Made by a program: the position numbers and the translations under genes. From positions 2,463,305 to 2,527,304 of the forward strand of contig JAJFKW010000001.1 in NCBI GenBank assembly GCA_021773015.1: a stretch of DNA of 64,000 nucleotides. Direction: 5' to 3'. This document shows, one piece after another, positions 8,223-16,541 of this stretch. The DNA is from Woeseia sp. (GTDB taxonomy: Bacteria; Pseudomonadota; Gammaproteobacteria; Steroidobacterales; Woeseiaceae). Position 1 is the first letter of the stretch; each line of letters starts with the position of its first letter. The notes beneath the pieces were generated by a model that saw only the letters and a program-made list of their open reading frames with translations, made no database searches and was not told the origin of the DNA.

Positions 8223-9569
8223 GTGTTTCGACGAATTCTGTTATTCAACATTCTGATTACACTCGCTCTCGCGTTGGCCGCGGGATTCGGTGCTATGTTG
8301 GCAATCGGTGATTCGGTAAAGAGTGCAATCAAAGAGGACCTGCAATCCGAAGTCGCGGCATTAAGATCCGTTTTCGACGAAGCTGAAGGTGCGGCAGCGC
8401 TTGCCGCCGTTAGTTCCGAAATTGGCCGTCGGGTCTATTCGTCGCAGACAGCAGCCATACCTCACACGGTATATGTGCTCGTCCGTGCTGACGGGTCGAC
8501 GGTTGTAGGCAACGCTGGGACATCGCAACAGCTTGTCACTCAACATACCGGATGGCATGAAATCGATGGCGATCAGCTTGATATGGCACCCGGCCTGATG
8601 ATCGTACGTGTTCAGCCGCTGGACGGTTACTTCAGCATCGTTGTCGGACGCCGGGTCACTTCAATTAATGCGCTCGTTTGGAAATTTGTACCACTATTAA
8701 TCCTGACCGTCATCGTCCTGGGAGCGGTGAGCACCTGGTTTATGTTCCGATTGGATCGACAGTTCAGAAAATCAATTGCTCAACTGAATACCGTTTTCAA
8801 TGACGTCGAGTCCGGAGTCATCACCCGCCGCGCCGAGCGTATTTCTCAGCCGAAGGAACTCAAACAACTCAGTCAACACATCAATAGCGCGCTGAACGAA
8901 CTAGAGCGCGTTATTAGAGGACTCGACAGCGTCAGCAAGGTTGCTGCGCACGAGATCAAACGCGAGCTGTTGTTACTAAAGGACCGGCTGGTATCGCACG
9001 GAGAAATCGGGACCTCACACAACTTAATCGACAGTCTTTCAATAGAGCTGGATAGAACGAGTCTGCTTGTCGACCACGTGCTTGAACTTGCGCGTATCGA
9101 ATCCACACCTGAATTTTTGATGAAGCGCATTGATTTGTGTCAGATTGTAGAACGCGCCGTTGATCTCTATCAAGATGTCTTCGAAGACGCTCATGTAGAA
9201 CTTATACCGATTTTACCAAGCGACGCATGCATGATTCTCGGCAGCGGACCTTTGTTCGATAGTATGGTTACCAATCTACTCTCTAACGCCTTGGCTGCCT
9301 CTCCTAACGAAAGTTGCGTGAGCGTGACTTTAGCCCAAAAAGACAATCAATTTGAGCTGACAGTCCTGGACCAGGGGCCAGGAGTATCAACATTAGACGT
9401 GAGTGAGTTGGCACAACAGGGCCGATCGGCAACTAGGAGTCGAGAAGAGCATCACGGTTTTGGCTTGCTACACGTACAAGCGATTACGTTAAGGCATGGT
9501 GGATACTTGAAGCTCTTAAATAAGCATCCCGGCTTGTCGATTTCGATCACGATTCCGAATGCTCAGTAG
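8223..9569 (+). CDS. Sensor histidine kinase
   Basis: I prefer GTG 8223, just downstream of the previous stop and of an AGAGG ribosome-binding site, over GTG 8196, which overlaps the lipoprotein gene. 448 residues: TM1 ~5-28, periplasmic sensor ~30-145, TM2 ~150-172, HAMP-like linker, then DHp with His in VSKVAAHEIKREL. The usual Pro after the H-box is Glu here. The ATPase domain has the N-box NLLSNALAAS, G1 DQGPGV and G2 HHGFGLLHVQAI. It should autophosphorylate and act on the regulator at 6644. The cognate regulator lies divergently across an intervening lipoprotein rather than in tandem. Confidence 0.9.
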   Translation: MFRRILLFNILITLALALAAGFGAMLAIGDSVKSAIKEDLQSEVAALRSVFDEAEGAAALAAVSSEIGRRVYSSQTAAIPHTVYVLVRADGSTVVGNAGTSQQLVTQHTGWHEIDGDQLDMAPGLMIVRVQPLDGYFSIVVGRRVTSINALVWKFVPLLILTVIVLGAVSTWFMFRLDRQFRKSIAQLNTVFNDVESGVITRRAERISQPKELKQLSQHINSALNELERVIRGLDSVSKVAAHEIKRELLLLKDRLVSHGEIGTSHNLIDSLSIELDRTSLLVDHVLELARIESTPEFLMKRIDLCQIVERAVDLYQDVFEDAHVELIPILPSDACMILGSGPLFDSMVTNLLSNALAASPNESCVSVTLAQKDNQFELTVLDQGPGVSTLDVSELAQQGRSATRSREEHHGFGLLHVQAITLRHGGYLKLLNKHPGLSISITIPNAQ

Positions 9570-9715
9570 TCTCAACTAACGGTACCGACAACTTAACTAC
9601 ACCGGCGTGACAGTGCGCGGCGGCCAAATTGGTCACGCGCATAGACAAATTGCACGAGGAGAAATTGCAAGATACGAGAGGTTAATTTGTCAGTACCTTC
9701 CACCGCCTTATTCGG

Positions 9716-10843
9716 TTATTGCGCCACTTTCTTGCATGCGAGTGAAGAACCACCTTCACAACCCTGATGAAATAGTCGGGACGCTTGCTCGAGGTCCACC
9801 TCAACACCGTCACCATGTTCGTAACTGGATGCCAGAGCGGTGCAGCTTTCCGCGTCGCCGACATCACAGCCCCGGCGATGTAGCCCGATCGTGTACACAG
9901 CTAATGTGTCCAACATTACGTGGAGATCGTAGTGTTGTTTGTTTATCTCTAGTCCGTGTTGATGAAAATATTCTTCGACTGTTTTCCTGTTTTCACGACC
10001 TTCGGCAGTTGAGGGCCGAAATGTTTGCGAGCTCGTAAATCCCCTCAACAATAGGGCCTCCAGGCTGTCCGCATTAAGTCTCGCGATTCCGGCTTTTTCT
10101 ATGTCAATCTCACGATTTAGTTTGTCCATCTCCTCGTGCAGCTCGGTGAGGTACGCTCTTTGTTGCCGGGTGAACTCTGCAGCCGACACAAGGTGCTTTC
10201 CTTTCTCCAAGTAGTGCATCATGTGCGGTCGCAACTCATCAACGGAGTCGATCAGGGCACCCTCATTTTTGTACGCATAGTCGTGGTCATTGAATGCCAA
10301 TAGCACATTGCCAAGCTTCAGTGGGACATCGATTTTCTTGTCCTTCTTCGTTACCGTGAGGCTATCGTTGGGATCGTAGATCACCGGTATGACGCCGTGA
10401 ATCATAACGCCGTACTCTTCAGCAAGACCAACGGTGTCAGTGTCTGGATTTCCAATCACTATCTCAGTAGTTATCTTATGAACTGCACGAATATGCGCTG
10501 TGAGTTCGTCATTGGGCCACTGTTCACTGTTCGCATTCACAAGCACGCCAATCACAAATACGGTACCACCCTCCGCCACGGTTTTTCTGGCCGCCGCATG
10601 GAAGACTGATGCCGATACGGGTTTCTTGGCCATTTTCACTGGAATAAACTTGCCCTTTTTTGCATTGGACTGAATCACCTCTTGTGGATATTCCGCAGAG
10701 AGCGATCCTTTCTTCGCCGTAAATTCATCTGCAAAAACCGCCGACGAAATTCCGCATAAGACCAACACAACCAGGCCGAGAAAATTGCCTTCAAAATGCA
10801 AACTCAAGCGATCACTCAAGAACGGTTTCAGCAATTTAGTCAT
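9716..10843 (-). CDS. Exported protein with C-terminal Sel1-type repeat
   Basis: 375 residues. An N-terminal hydrophobic segment at ~22-38 (FLGLVVLVLCGISSAVFA-D) looks like a signal peptide with a long charged n-region. Residues ~75-200 form a mixed alpha/beta domain (GGTVFVIGVLVNANSEQWPNDEL). Residues ~225-270 are coiled-coil-like (RAYLTELHEEMDKLNREIDIEKAG). The C-terminus (~325-375) is a Sel1/TPR-like unit with paired Cys (GCDVGDAESCTALASSYEHG and LFHQGCEGGSSLACKK), as in beta-lactamase-HcpA-type Cys-rich Sel1 proteins. Such repeats bind proteins; the partner is unknown. A GGTTAG half-site lies ~25 bp upstream of the start. Confidence 0.7.
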   Translation of the reverse strand: MTKLLKPFLSDRLSLHFEGNFLGLVVLVLCGISSAVFADEFTAKKGSLSAEYPQEVIQSNAKKGKFIPVKMAKKPVSASVFHAAARKTVAEGGTVFVIGVLVNANSEQWPNDELTAHIRAVHKITTEIVIGNPDTDTVGLAEEYGVMIHGVIPVIYDPNDSLTVTKKDKKIDVPLKLGNVLLAFNDHDYAYKNEGALIDSVDELRPHMMHYLEKGKHLVSAAEFTRQQRAYLTELHEEMDKLNREIDIEKAGIARLNADSLEALLLRGFTSSQTFRPSTAEGRENRKTVEEYFHQHGLEINKQHYDLHVMLDTLAVYTIGLHRRGCDVGDAESCTALASSYEHGDGVEVDLEQASRLFHQGCEGGSSLACKKVAQ

Positions 10844-11033
10844 TGGTTTTCTCCACTATGAGCGCTGGTTAGGCGCTGTACTTTCCTTGCGAAAATCGAT
10901 GTCGTCGGTGTAGATGATAAAAAAACCAAGCATCGACGGCATCTGGGTGTATCGGCATAGACACTGAAAACGAATTGAGTACCCCCTCACCGACAAACTC
11001 TAACGCAGTTTAGTACCCCACAAACAAAATTGG

Positions 11034-12656
11034 TTAGTCGTTCGCGTTTTCCCAGCGCGCGATGACCGCCGACAATTCTTTTCTTGGCGTTTCCCAGGTC
11101 TCCCTTTCAAGTGCTGCGAGCAAATGCCGGTGTGCATTTTTGGGCCAGTCAGCCAGTGGCCATACGTCGAGCGCCCTCGCCGCATCGCGATTGAGGCCAC
11201 TATCGTCTGATTCAATCGCAATTTTGACGAACGGCAGCGTCTCGCTTTTTAACTCGTGACCTGTACTTAGCATCGCGCGAAAAATCGCGACTTCAGCTTC
11301 CGTAAATTGCTGGGGGAATTGACCAAATGCAGCGGCAGCGCGCTCATCGATACGAAGCGTTTCAGCACCCCACGCCAGGAACCTTCGCTTGTTCTCCTTC
11401 GATTCGTGCGCATACCAACTATATTCGAGCCACTTTCCCGGTTGTGATTTGGCGGCAGCAAACCGCAGCTCGAATTCGTCGGCACCGTTTATCCAAGTCG
11501 CGATGTCGATAGCATCGTCGTGGTGCGGCGAGTCGATGTCGGCAAGTGCTACCTGAATCAACCGGGCGTTGTGAGGGTGCAAGAATACTTCCTGAAGGCT
11601 AATGGACGCTCGCCGGTCTTGCTCGACATCCCAGATCAACGGATACGGGTCAGCCTCCTTCACTGCTCCAGAGATTAGATATTGGAGCCCAAACAAATCG
11701 TTATGCATGCTTGCCAGGCTATACAACTGCTCCATATTGAGATCGCGTTCGGCAAGTTGAGCAACAAACAGTGGGAACGACAACCGTGCTTCTTCATATT
11801 CTTCATCATCTGGCGCAAACAAAACCAATTCTGCTATTTGCTCGTAAATATCCAGCAACTGAAACAGCAACCCATCATCAATACGACCGGCACTCAGGGT
11901 CTTATGGAGTCGCCCTTTATTAATGACCGCTAATACGGATCCAATATTGTCCTCGATTGGATAACCCCATTGAGTCACCTTAGAAAAAGTTTGGGTAATG
12001 ACCCACTGCGATACTTCTTCTGTCTGCGGTAGCGCATCAATCGCGGCATTGAGCCGCCAATCGGACAAATTCCGCGCTATGCAAAACAAGAGTTCGTCAC
12101 GTGCGACCCCTGTCGTCGAAGTTCGAGGTAAAAGGTCGTAGGCCAGGTCAGCAAAGTAGGCATGCCGTGCCACAACCTCCAACATCGCGGGTTCAATCTC
12201 GCCATCCGTGCCTATCAACAGATACAGAGCGTTACGGACCGCAACCATATGAGGTGCACCTTGCACAATCGCAAGGAACAAGCCCTTCATCTCTTCTTGT
12301 TGGTCTTCAGAGATTCGCATTCTGTCGGTGATCTTAGCGGGCTCCTCCGGAATCCAGTACCGCAGCGTTAAATAGCCGTAAACGACAGCGGCGCGTGACT
12401 CGAAAGACGACCGCGTTGCGCTTTGCATCATCAGTTCAATATTCTTTGCTGCTAGAGCTGGCTCAAGAGGCGGATGGCGACGCCAGATATCATAGTGAGT
12501 GTTGAGCATCGCGCTTTCGGGCAACCTCGACGACTTACCATCGGCGAGTATGGCGTATACGCTGCGCGAAGGATCTGCGGCGGAATTTTGCCGCAGAAGA
12601 AACTCTCGAAGAACGGCAGCCCGATCCAACTTTCCCTCTCGCATTACGACTTCCAA
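11034..12656 (-). CDS. Hypothetical helical-repeat protein
   Basis: 540 residues without signal peptide or membrane segments. The whole length is amphipathic helix after helix (for example LRALDVWPLADWPKNAHRHLLAALERE at the end), which suggests an alpha-solenoid (HEAT-like) scaffold. No family recognised. It follows the PH/DUF1566 membrane-protein gene (12713-14008) by 56 bp in the same direction, so the two are likely one operon. Confidence 0.65.
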   Translation of the reverse strand: MEVVMREGKLDRAAVLREFLLRQNSAADPSRSVYAILADGKSSRLPESAMLNTHYDIWRRHPPLEPALAAKNIELMMQSATRSSFESRAAVVYGYLTLRYWIPEEPAKITDRMRISEDQQEEMKGLFLAIVQGAPHMVAVRNALYLLIGTDGEIEPAMLEVVARHAYFADLAYDLLPRTSTTGVARDELLFCIARNLSDWRLNAAIDALPQTEEVSQWVITQTFSKVTQWGYPIEDNIGSVLAVINKGRLHKTLSAGRIDDGLLFQLLDIYEQIAELVLFAPDDEEYEEARLSFPLFVAQLAERDLNMEQLYSLASMHNDLFGLQYLISGAVKEADPYPLIWDVEQDRRASISLQEVFLHPHNARLIQVALADIDSPHHDDAIDIATWINGADEFELRFAAAKSQPGKWLEYSWYAHESKENKRRFLAWGAETLRIDERAAAAFGQFPQQFTEAEVAIFRAMLSTGHELKSETLPFVKIAIESDDSGLNRDAARALDVWPLADWPKNAHRHLLAALERETWETPRKELSAVIARWENAND

Positions 12657-12712
12657 GCTGTGCTCATTGTCAAACGACCATTACGGCGTGAACGCGATTC
12701 GTATACATGCCG

Positions 12713-14008
12713 TCACGAAACCATTTCCTCATCGACGATGTTTGGCGCCACACGGTCAGATGCCATGATCCTGCGCACAAACATCACCGCTATCGCGGCC
12801 TTAGCTTCTTGATCGCCAACGGGGAACATTCCATCGAACGCCCATGCAAGACCGTTGCCGAGACCGGTCGCGGTCCATAAAGGCGTCACCTTGTGTGAAA
12901 ATTCCGGATAGAGTCTCGTGGTCACACGTTGGTTTTCCTTGCCGCGCCACCGCCAGTCCAATTTTCCATCGCGTGATAATTGAGGGTCGCCATTGTCACC
13001 ATCATGGGAATTGTCGTGAAAGTATGGTGTCAAGCGGTCTATCTCGGCAGCGGTGGGCAATCGCCAATCGCTGTAGCCAGCAAAATTCACCCGGCAGCGA
13101 CCAAGCTTGTAGCCGTTTTCATACGCTGAAGCGACACGCTTTGCATGCCCAAAATAGGCGAACGTACCTCCGACCGGATAAGAAACCGGCTCGCCGCGAC
13201 CGAACAGGCGTACCGCCTCGTCCCACCGAAGCTCAATTGGCTCGCCTTGGAAAGCACCGTTATTCCACACCGAGCCCCAGGGTGCCCTAATCCACATCAG
13301 TCCTGATTCCTCATGGGTCACAGTGCCATCGTCGTTGTCCACGTAATGGCCAAACGGCGTTGTTAACCGTTTCGCTTCAATTTCCTGCGGAGTCTTGAAG
13401 ACCGGATTGCTGCCGAAATGTGTCGCTTTGGTGTTCTGTGCTTCCTTAAGTGTTGGCGCTCGCAGCATGATCTGCAGGTCAGCACTCGCAGCATCTTGAC
13501 CGGATGAAGAAACGGTGGGGTGTTTCAGGGAATCAATATGCGCGATTACATTCTCCGGGTTTGCTACATCCGTCCACTCCAGGCGGCTCGCGTCGTCCCC
13601 TGTCCAAAACACGATCGTGCCGTAATTCAACAGCCGAGCTACGACAGATTGGCTCAGATCAACTTGAATTTTATTTGAGATGTCATAGGTGCGACTATCA
13701 CGCGCAATAAAGCCGACGTTCGACCGAACCTTGCGTCCGTCCTCGATATCGTAGGAGCGCGTAAAGTGCCGAAAAAGAACTGCGAAAATAAATGGCGACC
13801 ACCCAAAAACAAGTCCGAGCGCTGACAGCTTGACAGGTAAACCGACGGCCTCTGCTACGCTATCGAATACCTCTTTCTCGAACATCCACACGGCAAATAC
13901 GGCAGCGCCCGCAAGCGCGTAACGCCAGCTTGAACGCCACGCTGGATGAAGCCGAATTACGGTTTTTCCGTTACGGTGGAATTGCCGGCATCCTTTGAGT
14001 GTGGTCAT
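12713..14008 (-). CDS. Membrane protein with bacterial PH-like and DUF1566 (Lcl C-terminal) domains
   Basis: 431 residues. Two membrane segments at ~28-45 and ~58-82. A bacterial PH-like domain of the YdbS/YdbT type follows (~85-150: YDIEDGRKVRSNVGFI, TYDISNKIQVDLSQSVVARLLNYGTIVF). Residues ~215-415 match the DUF1566/Lcl C-terminal fold (DNDDGTVTHEESGLMWIRA, FAGYSDWRLPTAAEIDRL, PLWTAT, VMFVRRI), usually an extracytoplasmic fimbrial or lectin-like module. The combination is unusual. Two copies of the palindromic site lie 70 and 106 bp upstream. Confidence 0.75.
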   Translation of the reverse strand: MTTLKGCRQFHRNGKTVIRLHPAWRSSWRYALAGAAVFAVWMFEKEVFDSVAEAVGLPVKLSALGLVFGWSPFIFAVLFRHFTRSYDIEDGRKVRSNVGFIARDSRTYDISNKIQVDLSQSVVARLLNYGTIVFWTGDDASRLEWTDVANPENVIAHIDSLKHPTVSSSGQDAASADLQIMLRAPTLKEAQNTKATHFGSNPVFKTPQEIEAKRLTTPFGHYVDNDDGTVTHEESGLMWIRAPWGSVWNNGAFQGEPIELRWDEAVRLFGRGEPVSYPVGGTFAYFGHAKRVASAYENGYKLGRCRVNFAGYSDWRLPTAAEIDRLTPYFHDNSHDGDNGDPQLSRDGKLDWRWRGKENQRVTTRLYPEFSHKVTPLWTATGLGNGLAWAFDGMFPVGDQEAKAAIAVMFVRRIMASDRVAPNIVDEEMVS

Positions 14009-14077
14009 TTCCTTCTCGCCTGTGCTGATTGCAAACTCTAACGTTGACAGCGTAGATTAGTCCACGCTGATCGTCAT

Positions 14078-14094
14078 CTAACCATTGCGGATAA
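14078..14094. promoter_or_regulatory. Degenerate palindromic operator-like site
   Basis: Read on the minus strand: TTATCC-GCAAT-GGTTAG. The right arm and spacer are identical to the copy at 14114, the left arm has two changes. It lies 70 bp upstream of the minus-strand gene starting at 14008. Confidence 0.5.
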
Positions 14095-14113
14095 TTCAAT
14101 CCGGCGACGGTAG

Positions 14114-14130
14114 CTAACCGCAATGGTTAG
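14114..14130. promoter_or_regulatory. Palindromic operator-like site, copy 3
   Basis: CTAACC-GCAAT-GGTTAG, perfect inverted repeat in the divergent gap between the genes starting at 14008 (minus) and 14260 (plus), 106 and 130 bp from the two starts. Confidence 0.65.
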
Positions 14131-14259
14131 TAGCGCCCTCCGTCTTTTCTACCCTAACATCAACACAGCATTCAGAGTGATTGGCGTGGTAGCAAGCGCT
14201 AAACAATTCGTAGCAGCCGCGCACGTCACAAGAACTCAGCACTGGAGAATATAGCTACC

Positions 14260-15030
14260 GTGAAAACAGTCATTCTATTTATCGTGACCATGAACACATT
14301 GAACAGCACGGCAATTGCACAAACACCAATGCCGGAGATTCCGGACCGTGTGCAATGCGATAATATGGCCAAGAAAGCAGGTCGTTTAAACGAACGCTAC
14401 CCTTCACACGAGTTATATTATGGATGTCTCGTTGCGGAGTCCGTCCCAACGCTGCTTTTAGAATCTCAAGCAAACATGGGCGCGGGAAAAAAATGGGCGT
14501 CAAGAAGCTTGGAGGACACCACGCCGGCAGACTTTATAAAGTCTCAAAAAACTGCTGAGGCGAATGTAAACGCGGGCGCCTACGCCGCCCAATATGCAAT
14601 CAAGTTTCTACGTGCGAACACGCTTGACTATTACGACACACGCGACAACTATTTGGAAATGGCTGCGTTGCAGATTGAGATAGGCGACGTTATCAGGCAG
14701 ATAATCGCACACAATTACACGAAACTTGACGCAAAACATCCGTCCTTAGAGCTTGGCCGTCTTGAAAGCAGAATGACAACCCTCAAGTACTGTGAAGTCT
14801 TCTACGAAAACTATAAGACAGGCAGAATGACGGAAGTGGAACGCAGCTTTTTACTCCCCCAGACCTATCAGGAAAGAGTTTTTACCTGTGCGGGCGTTGG
14901 TGTAAATTTTTATGACCTGCTTTTCCCGTCGCGGATGGGTACTAAGGCTAACGAGAAAGTGCGCCGCATGTGCGAACAAAATCCCGACAAGTGGAATAGT
15001 TTTTGTGCGAAATTTCGTTCCAAACACTGA
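14260..15030 (+). CDS. Exported hypothetical protein
   Basis: 256 residues with signal peptide (MKTVILFIVTMNTLNSTAIA, cleavage ~20). The mature protein is mostly helical with six Cys (VQCDNMAKK, YYGCLVAES, LKYCEVFY, VFTCAGVG, RRMCEQNP, NSFCAKF), so probably disulfide-stabilised in the periplasm. Family not recognised. The next gene begins 8 bp after the stop; likely one transcript running to 15854. Confidence 0.7.
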   Translation: MKTVILFIVTMNTLNSTAIAQTPMPEIPDRVQCDNMAKKAGRLNERYPSHELYYGCLVAESVPTLLLESQANMGAGKKWASRSLEDTTPADFIKSQKTAEANVNAGAYAAQYAIKFLRANTLDYYDTRDNYLEMAALQIEIGDVIRQIIAHNYTKLDAKHPSLELGRLESRMTTLKYCEVFYENYKTGRMTEVERSFLLPQTYQERVFTCAGVGVNFYDLLFPSRMGTKANEKVRRMCEQNPDKWNSFCAKFRSKH

Positions 15031-15038
15031 GAACACTA

Positions 15039-15551
15039 ATGGAATATCAACCCCTAAAATTTGGCCTCTTTGCTCTTACGTTCGCTTTTTCGCCGGCGTT
15101 TGGGGAACAGCCAATGACCCGGTCCGACTTCTTGCCCACGGTCTTGCTTGATGTAGCCAGAGTCGCTAACGGCCTGTGGGTTTATCCGGATACGTCAAAT
15201 CGCGACGACAATTCCCGCCACTTTCGATTTTCGATCATTCCAAACGAATACACGGGATCGGCGCAGCTCGAAATCTCGATTGACGCACCGGAAGGCCAAA
15301 GTCCCGAGCCTGTCTCTTATCTGTTCGATTATGACAGCATCGAGTGGCCGATCAGCGATTACGTCTATCGTAACGGCAATCAGTATTTTGTGTATCTGCC
15401 GGAACTACAGGCAAACCGTCTTGTTGAATTTTCGCTAGGGCTACGAAATACAAGCTTTTCGCATTACCACGTTACTGCAATTTTGACGGTCGATAACGGG
15501 CAAAAGTCGGCCGAATGGCTTGGCTGGATACGCCGCGAATTCGGATCTTAA
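15039..15551 (+). CDS. Small exported hypothetical protein
   Basis: ATG 15039 is chosen because it yields a signal peptide (MEYQPLKFGLFALTFAFSPAFG, cleavage ~22); earlier starts overlap the previous gene. The mature ~148 residues look beta-rich (FRFSIIPNEYTGSAQLEISIDAP, HYHVTAILTV), possibly an Ig-like fold. No family recognised. It follows the gene ending at 15030 by 8 bp and precedes the small receiver-like gene at 15558 by 6 bp. Confidence 0.65.
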   Translation: MEYQPLKFGLFALTFAFSPAFGEQPMTRSDFLPTVLLDVARVANGLWVYPDTSNRDDNSRHFRFSIIPNEYTGSAQLEISIDAPEGQSPEPVSYLFDYDSIEWPISDYVYRNGNQYFVYLPELQANRLVEFSLGLRNTSFSHYHVTAILTVDNGQKSAEWLGWIRREFGS

Positions 15552-15557
15552 GTCGCG

Positions 15558-15854
15558 ATGAAAATCTATCTTGATGACGAAAGAGAAACGGCCGAAGGCT
15601 GGACTCGCGTTTACTGGCCAACCGAAGCAATCGCATTACTTGAGGCCGGTGGAGTTGCGGAGATCAGCCTTGATCATGATTTAGGCGATGACAAACGTGG
15701 AACCGGCTACGATGTCGTTCTGTGGATAGAAGAGGCGGTCGCTACGAGAGGCTTCGAGCCTCCCAAAATGCGTGTTCATTCGGCAAACGCTTCGGCTCGA
15801 ATTAAGATGGAACTTGGAATTGCCAATATCGAGCGGCTCGTGTCAACGCGCTGA
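15558..15854 (+). CDS. Cyclic-phosphate processing receiver-like domain protein
   Basis: 98 residues matching a compact receiver-derived family: N-terminal MKIYLDDERETAEGW, central EISLDHDLGDDKRGTGYDVVLW with Asp/His clusters in place of the usual phospho-acceptor, and RVHSANASARIKMELGI at the end. Family members are proposed to handle cyclic-phosphate nucleotides or RNA ends rather than act as conventional response regulators (family knowledge, not tested here). It is cytoplasmic, at the end of a short run of genes for exported proteins. Confidence 0.75.
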   Translation: MKIYLDDERETAEGWTRVYWPTEAIALLEAGGVAEISLDHDLGDDKRGTGYDVVLWIEEAVATRGFEPPKMRVHSANASARIKMELGIANIERLVSTR

Positions 15855-15925
15855 TTACGACTAGTCTTGGCAAATAATGGCGAGATATGCAGCTTTAGGC
15901 ACGAGCGCGAAACGAACCGGATTCA

Positions 15926-15942
15926 CTAACCGTAATGGTTAG
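15926..15942. promoter_or_regulatory. Palindromic operator-like site, copy 4
   Basis: CTAACC-GTAAT-GGTTAG, perfect inverted repeat 192 bp upstream of the gene at 16134. An acagcgta octamer follows at 15949-15956; the same octamer lies beside the copies at 3573 and 14078. Confidence 0.65.
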
Positions 15943-16005
15943 ATCACATACAGCGTAATCTGCCGTAGACTGTAATCAGTCGAGTTTGTAGGAACACTCT
16001 CAAAC

Positions 16006-16090
16006 CGTCATTGCGGCGCAGCGAAGCAATCTCCATAACGCCTTGGATTGACAAGATTGCCACGTCGCCTCTCGGCTCCTCGCAATGACG
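16006..16090. repeat. CGTCATTGC-type inverted-repeat element (MITE-like)
   Basis: 85-bp element bounded by a perfect 10-bp inverted repeat (cgtcattgcg ... cgcaatgacg). Internal arms also pair (gcgaagcaatc against gattgccacgtcgc). Elements with these ends are common, dispersed non-coding repeats in proteobacteria. It sits between palindromic site copy 4 and the gene at 16134 and could form a large hairpin in that leader. Confidence 0.75.
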
Positions 16091-16133
16091 AATTGTGAGT
16101 TTTCATACAACGTCAACCATTAAGGAGGACGAT

Positions 16134-16535
16134 ATGACCAGTCAACTTGAACGCGATTGGGAAGAACAACAACACGGATTGCAAGGAACGATTACGGGCT
16201 CTGCGCACAACCAAATTGGGCTGGACAGCCGCATGCCACCTCCTAGCAGCCCCACCTACGACAGTGGCCGACAAACACGTAACGCGCAAACGCCAAAGGC
16301 GACCGCCGCACGGAAACAGCAGTCGACGCCTGCGGGCGAATTCAACATTCCAACGGCACTACTAGGTTTTGCTGGCGCATGTTATTGGATCTATGAGCCG
16401 GCACAGGCTAGTCCGTGGCCCATGTTAATTGGTGCCGGGATAGCAGCGGCACTGGCAGGGCGATTTTACAAACCAATATGGGGCTTGGTGCTAGCCGCGG
16501 GTATCTTGTATGCATTGGGCCTGTATAGCGGATAG
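16134..16535 (+). CDS. Small membrane protein with disordered N-terminus
   Basis: 133 residues from ATG 16134, preceded by a strong AAGGAGG site. Residues 1-75 are polar and disordered (Gln/Pro/Thr-rich). The rest holds two to three closely spaced hydrophobic segments (ALLGFAGACYWIYEP, PMLIGAGIAAALAGRF, IWGLVLAAGILYALGLYSG). Family not recognised. The following exported-protein gene starts 6 bp after the stop. Confidence 0.7.
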   Translation: MTSQLERDWEEQQHGLQGTITGSAHNQIGLDSRMPPPSSPTYDSGRQTRNAQTPKATAARKQQSTPAGEFNIPTALLGFAGACYWIYEPAQASPWPMLIGAGIAAALAGRFYKPIWGLVLAAGILYALGLYSG

Positions 16536-16541
16536 CAAAAC

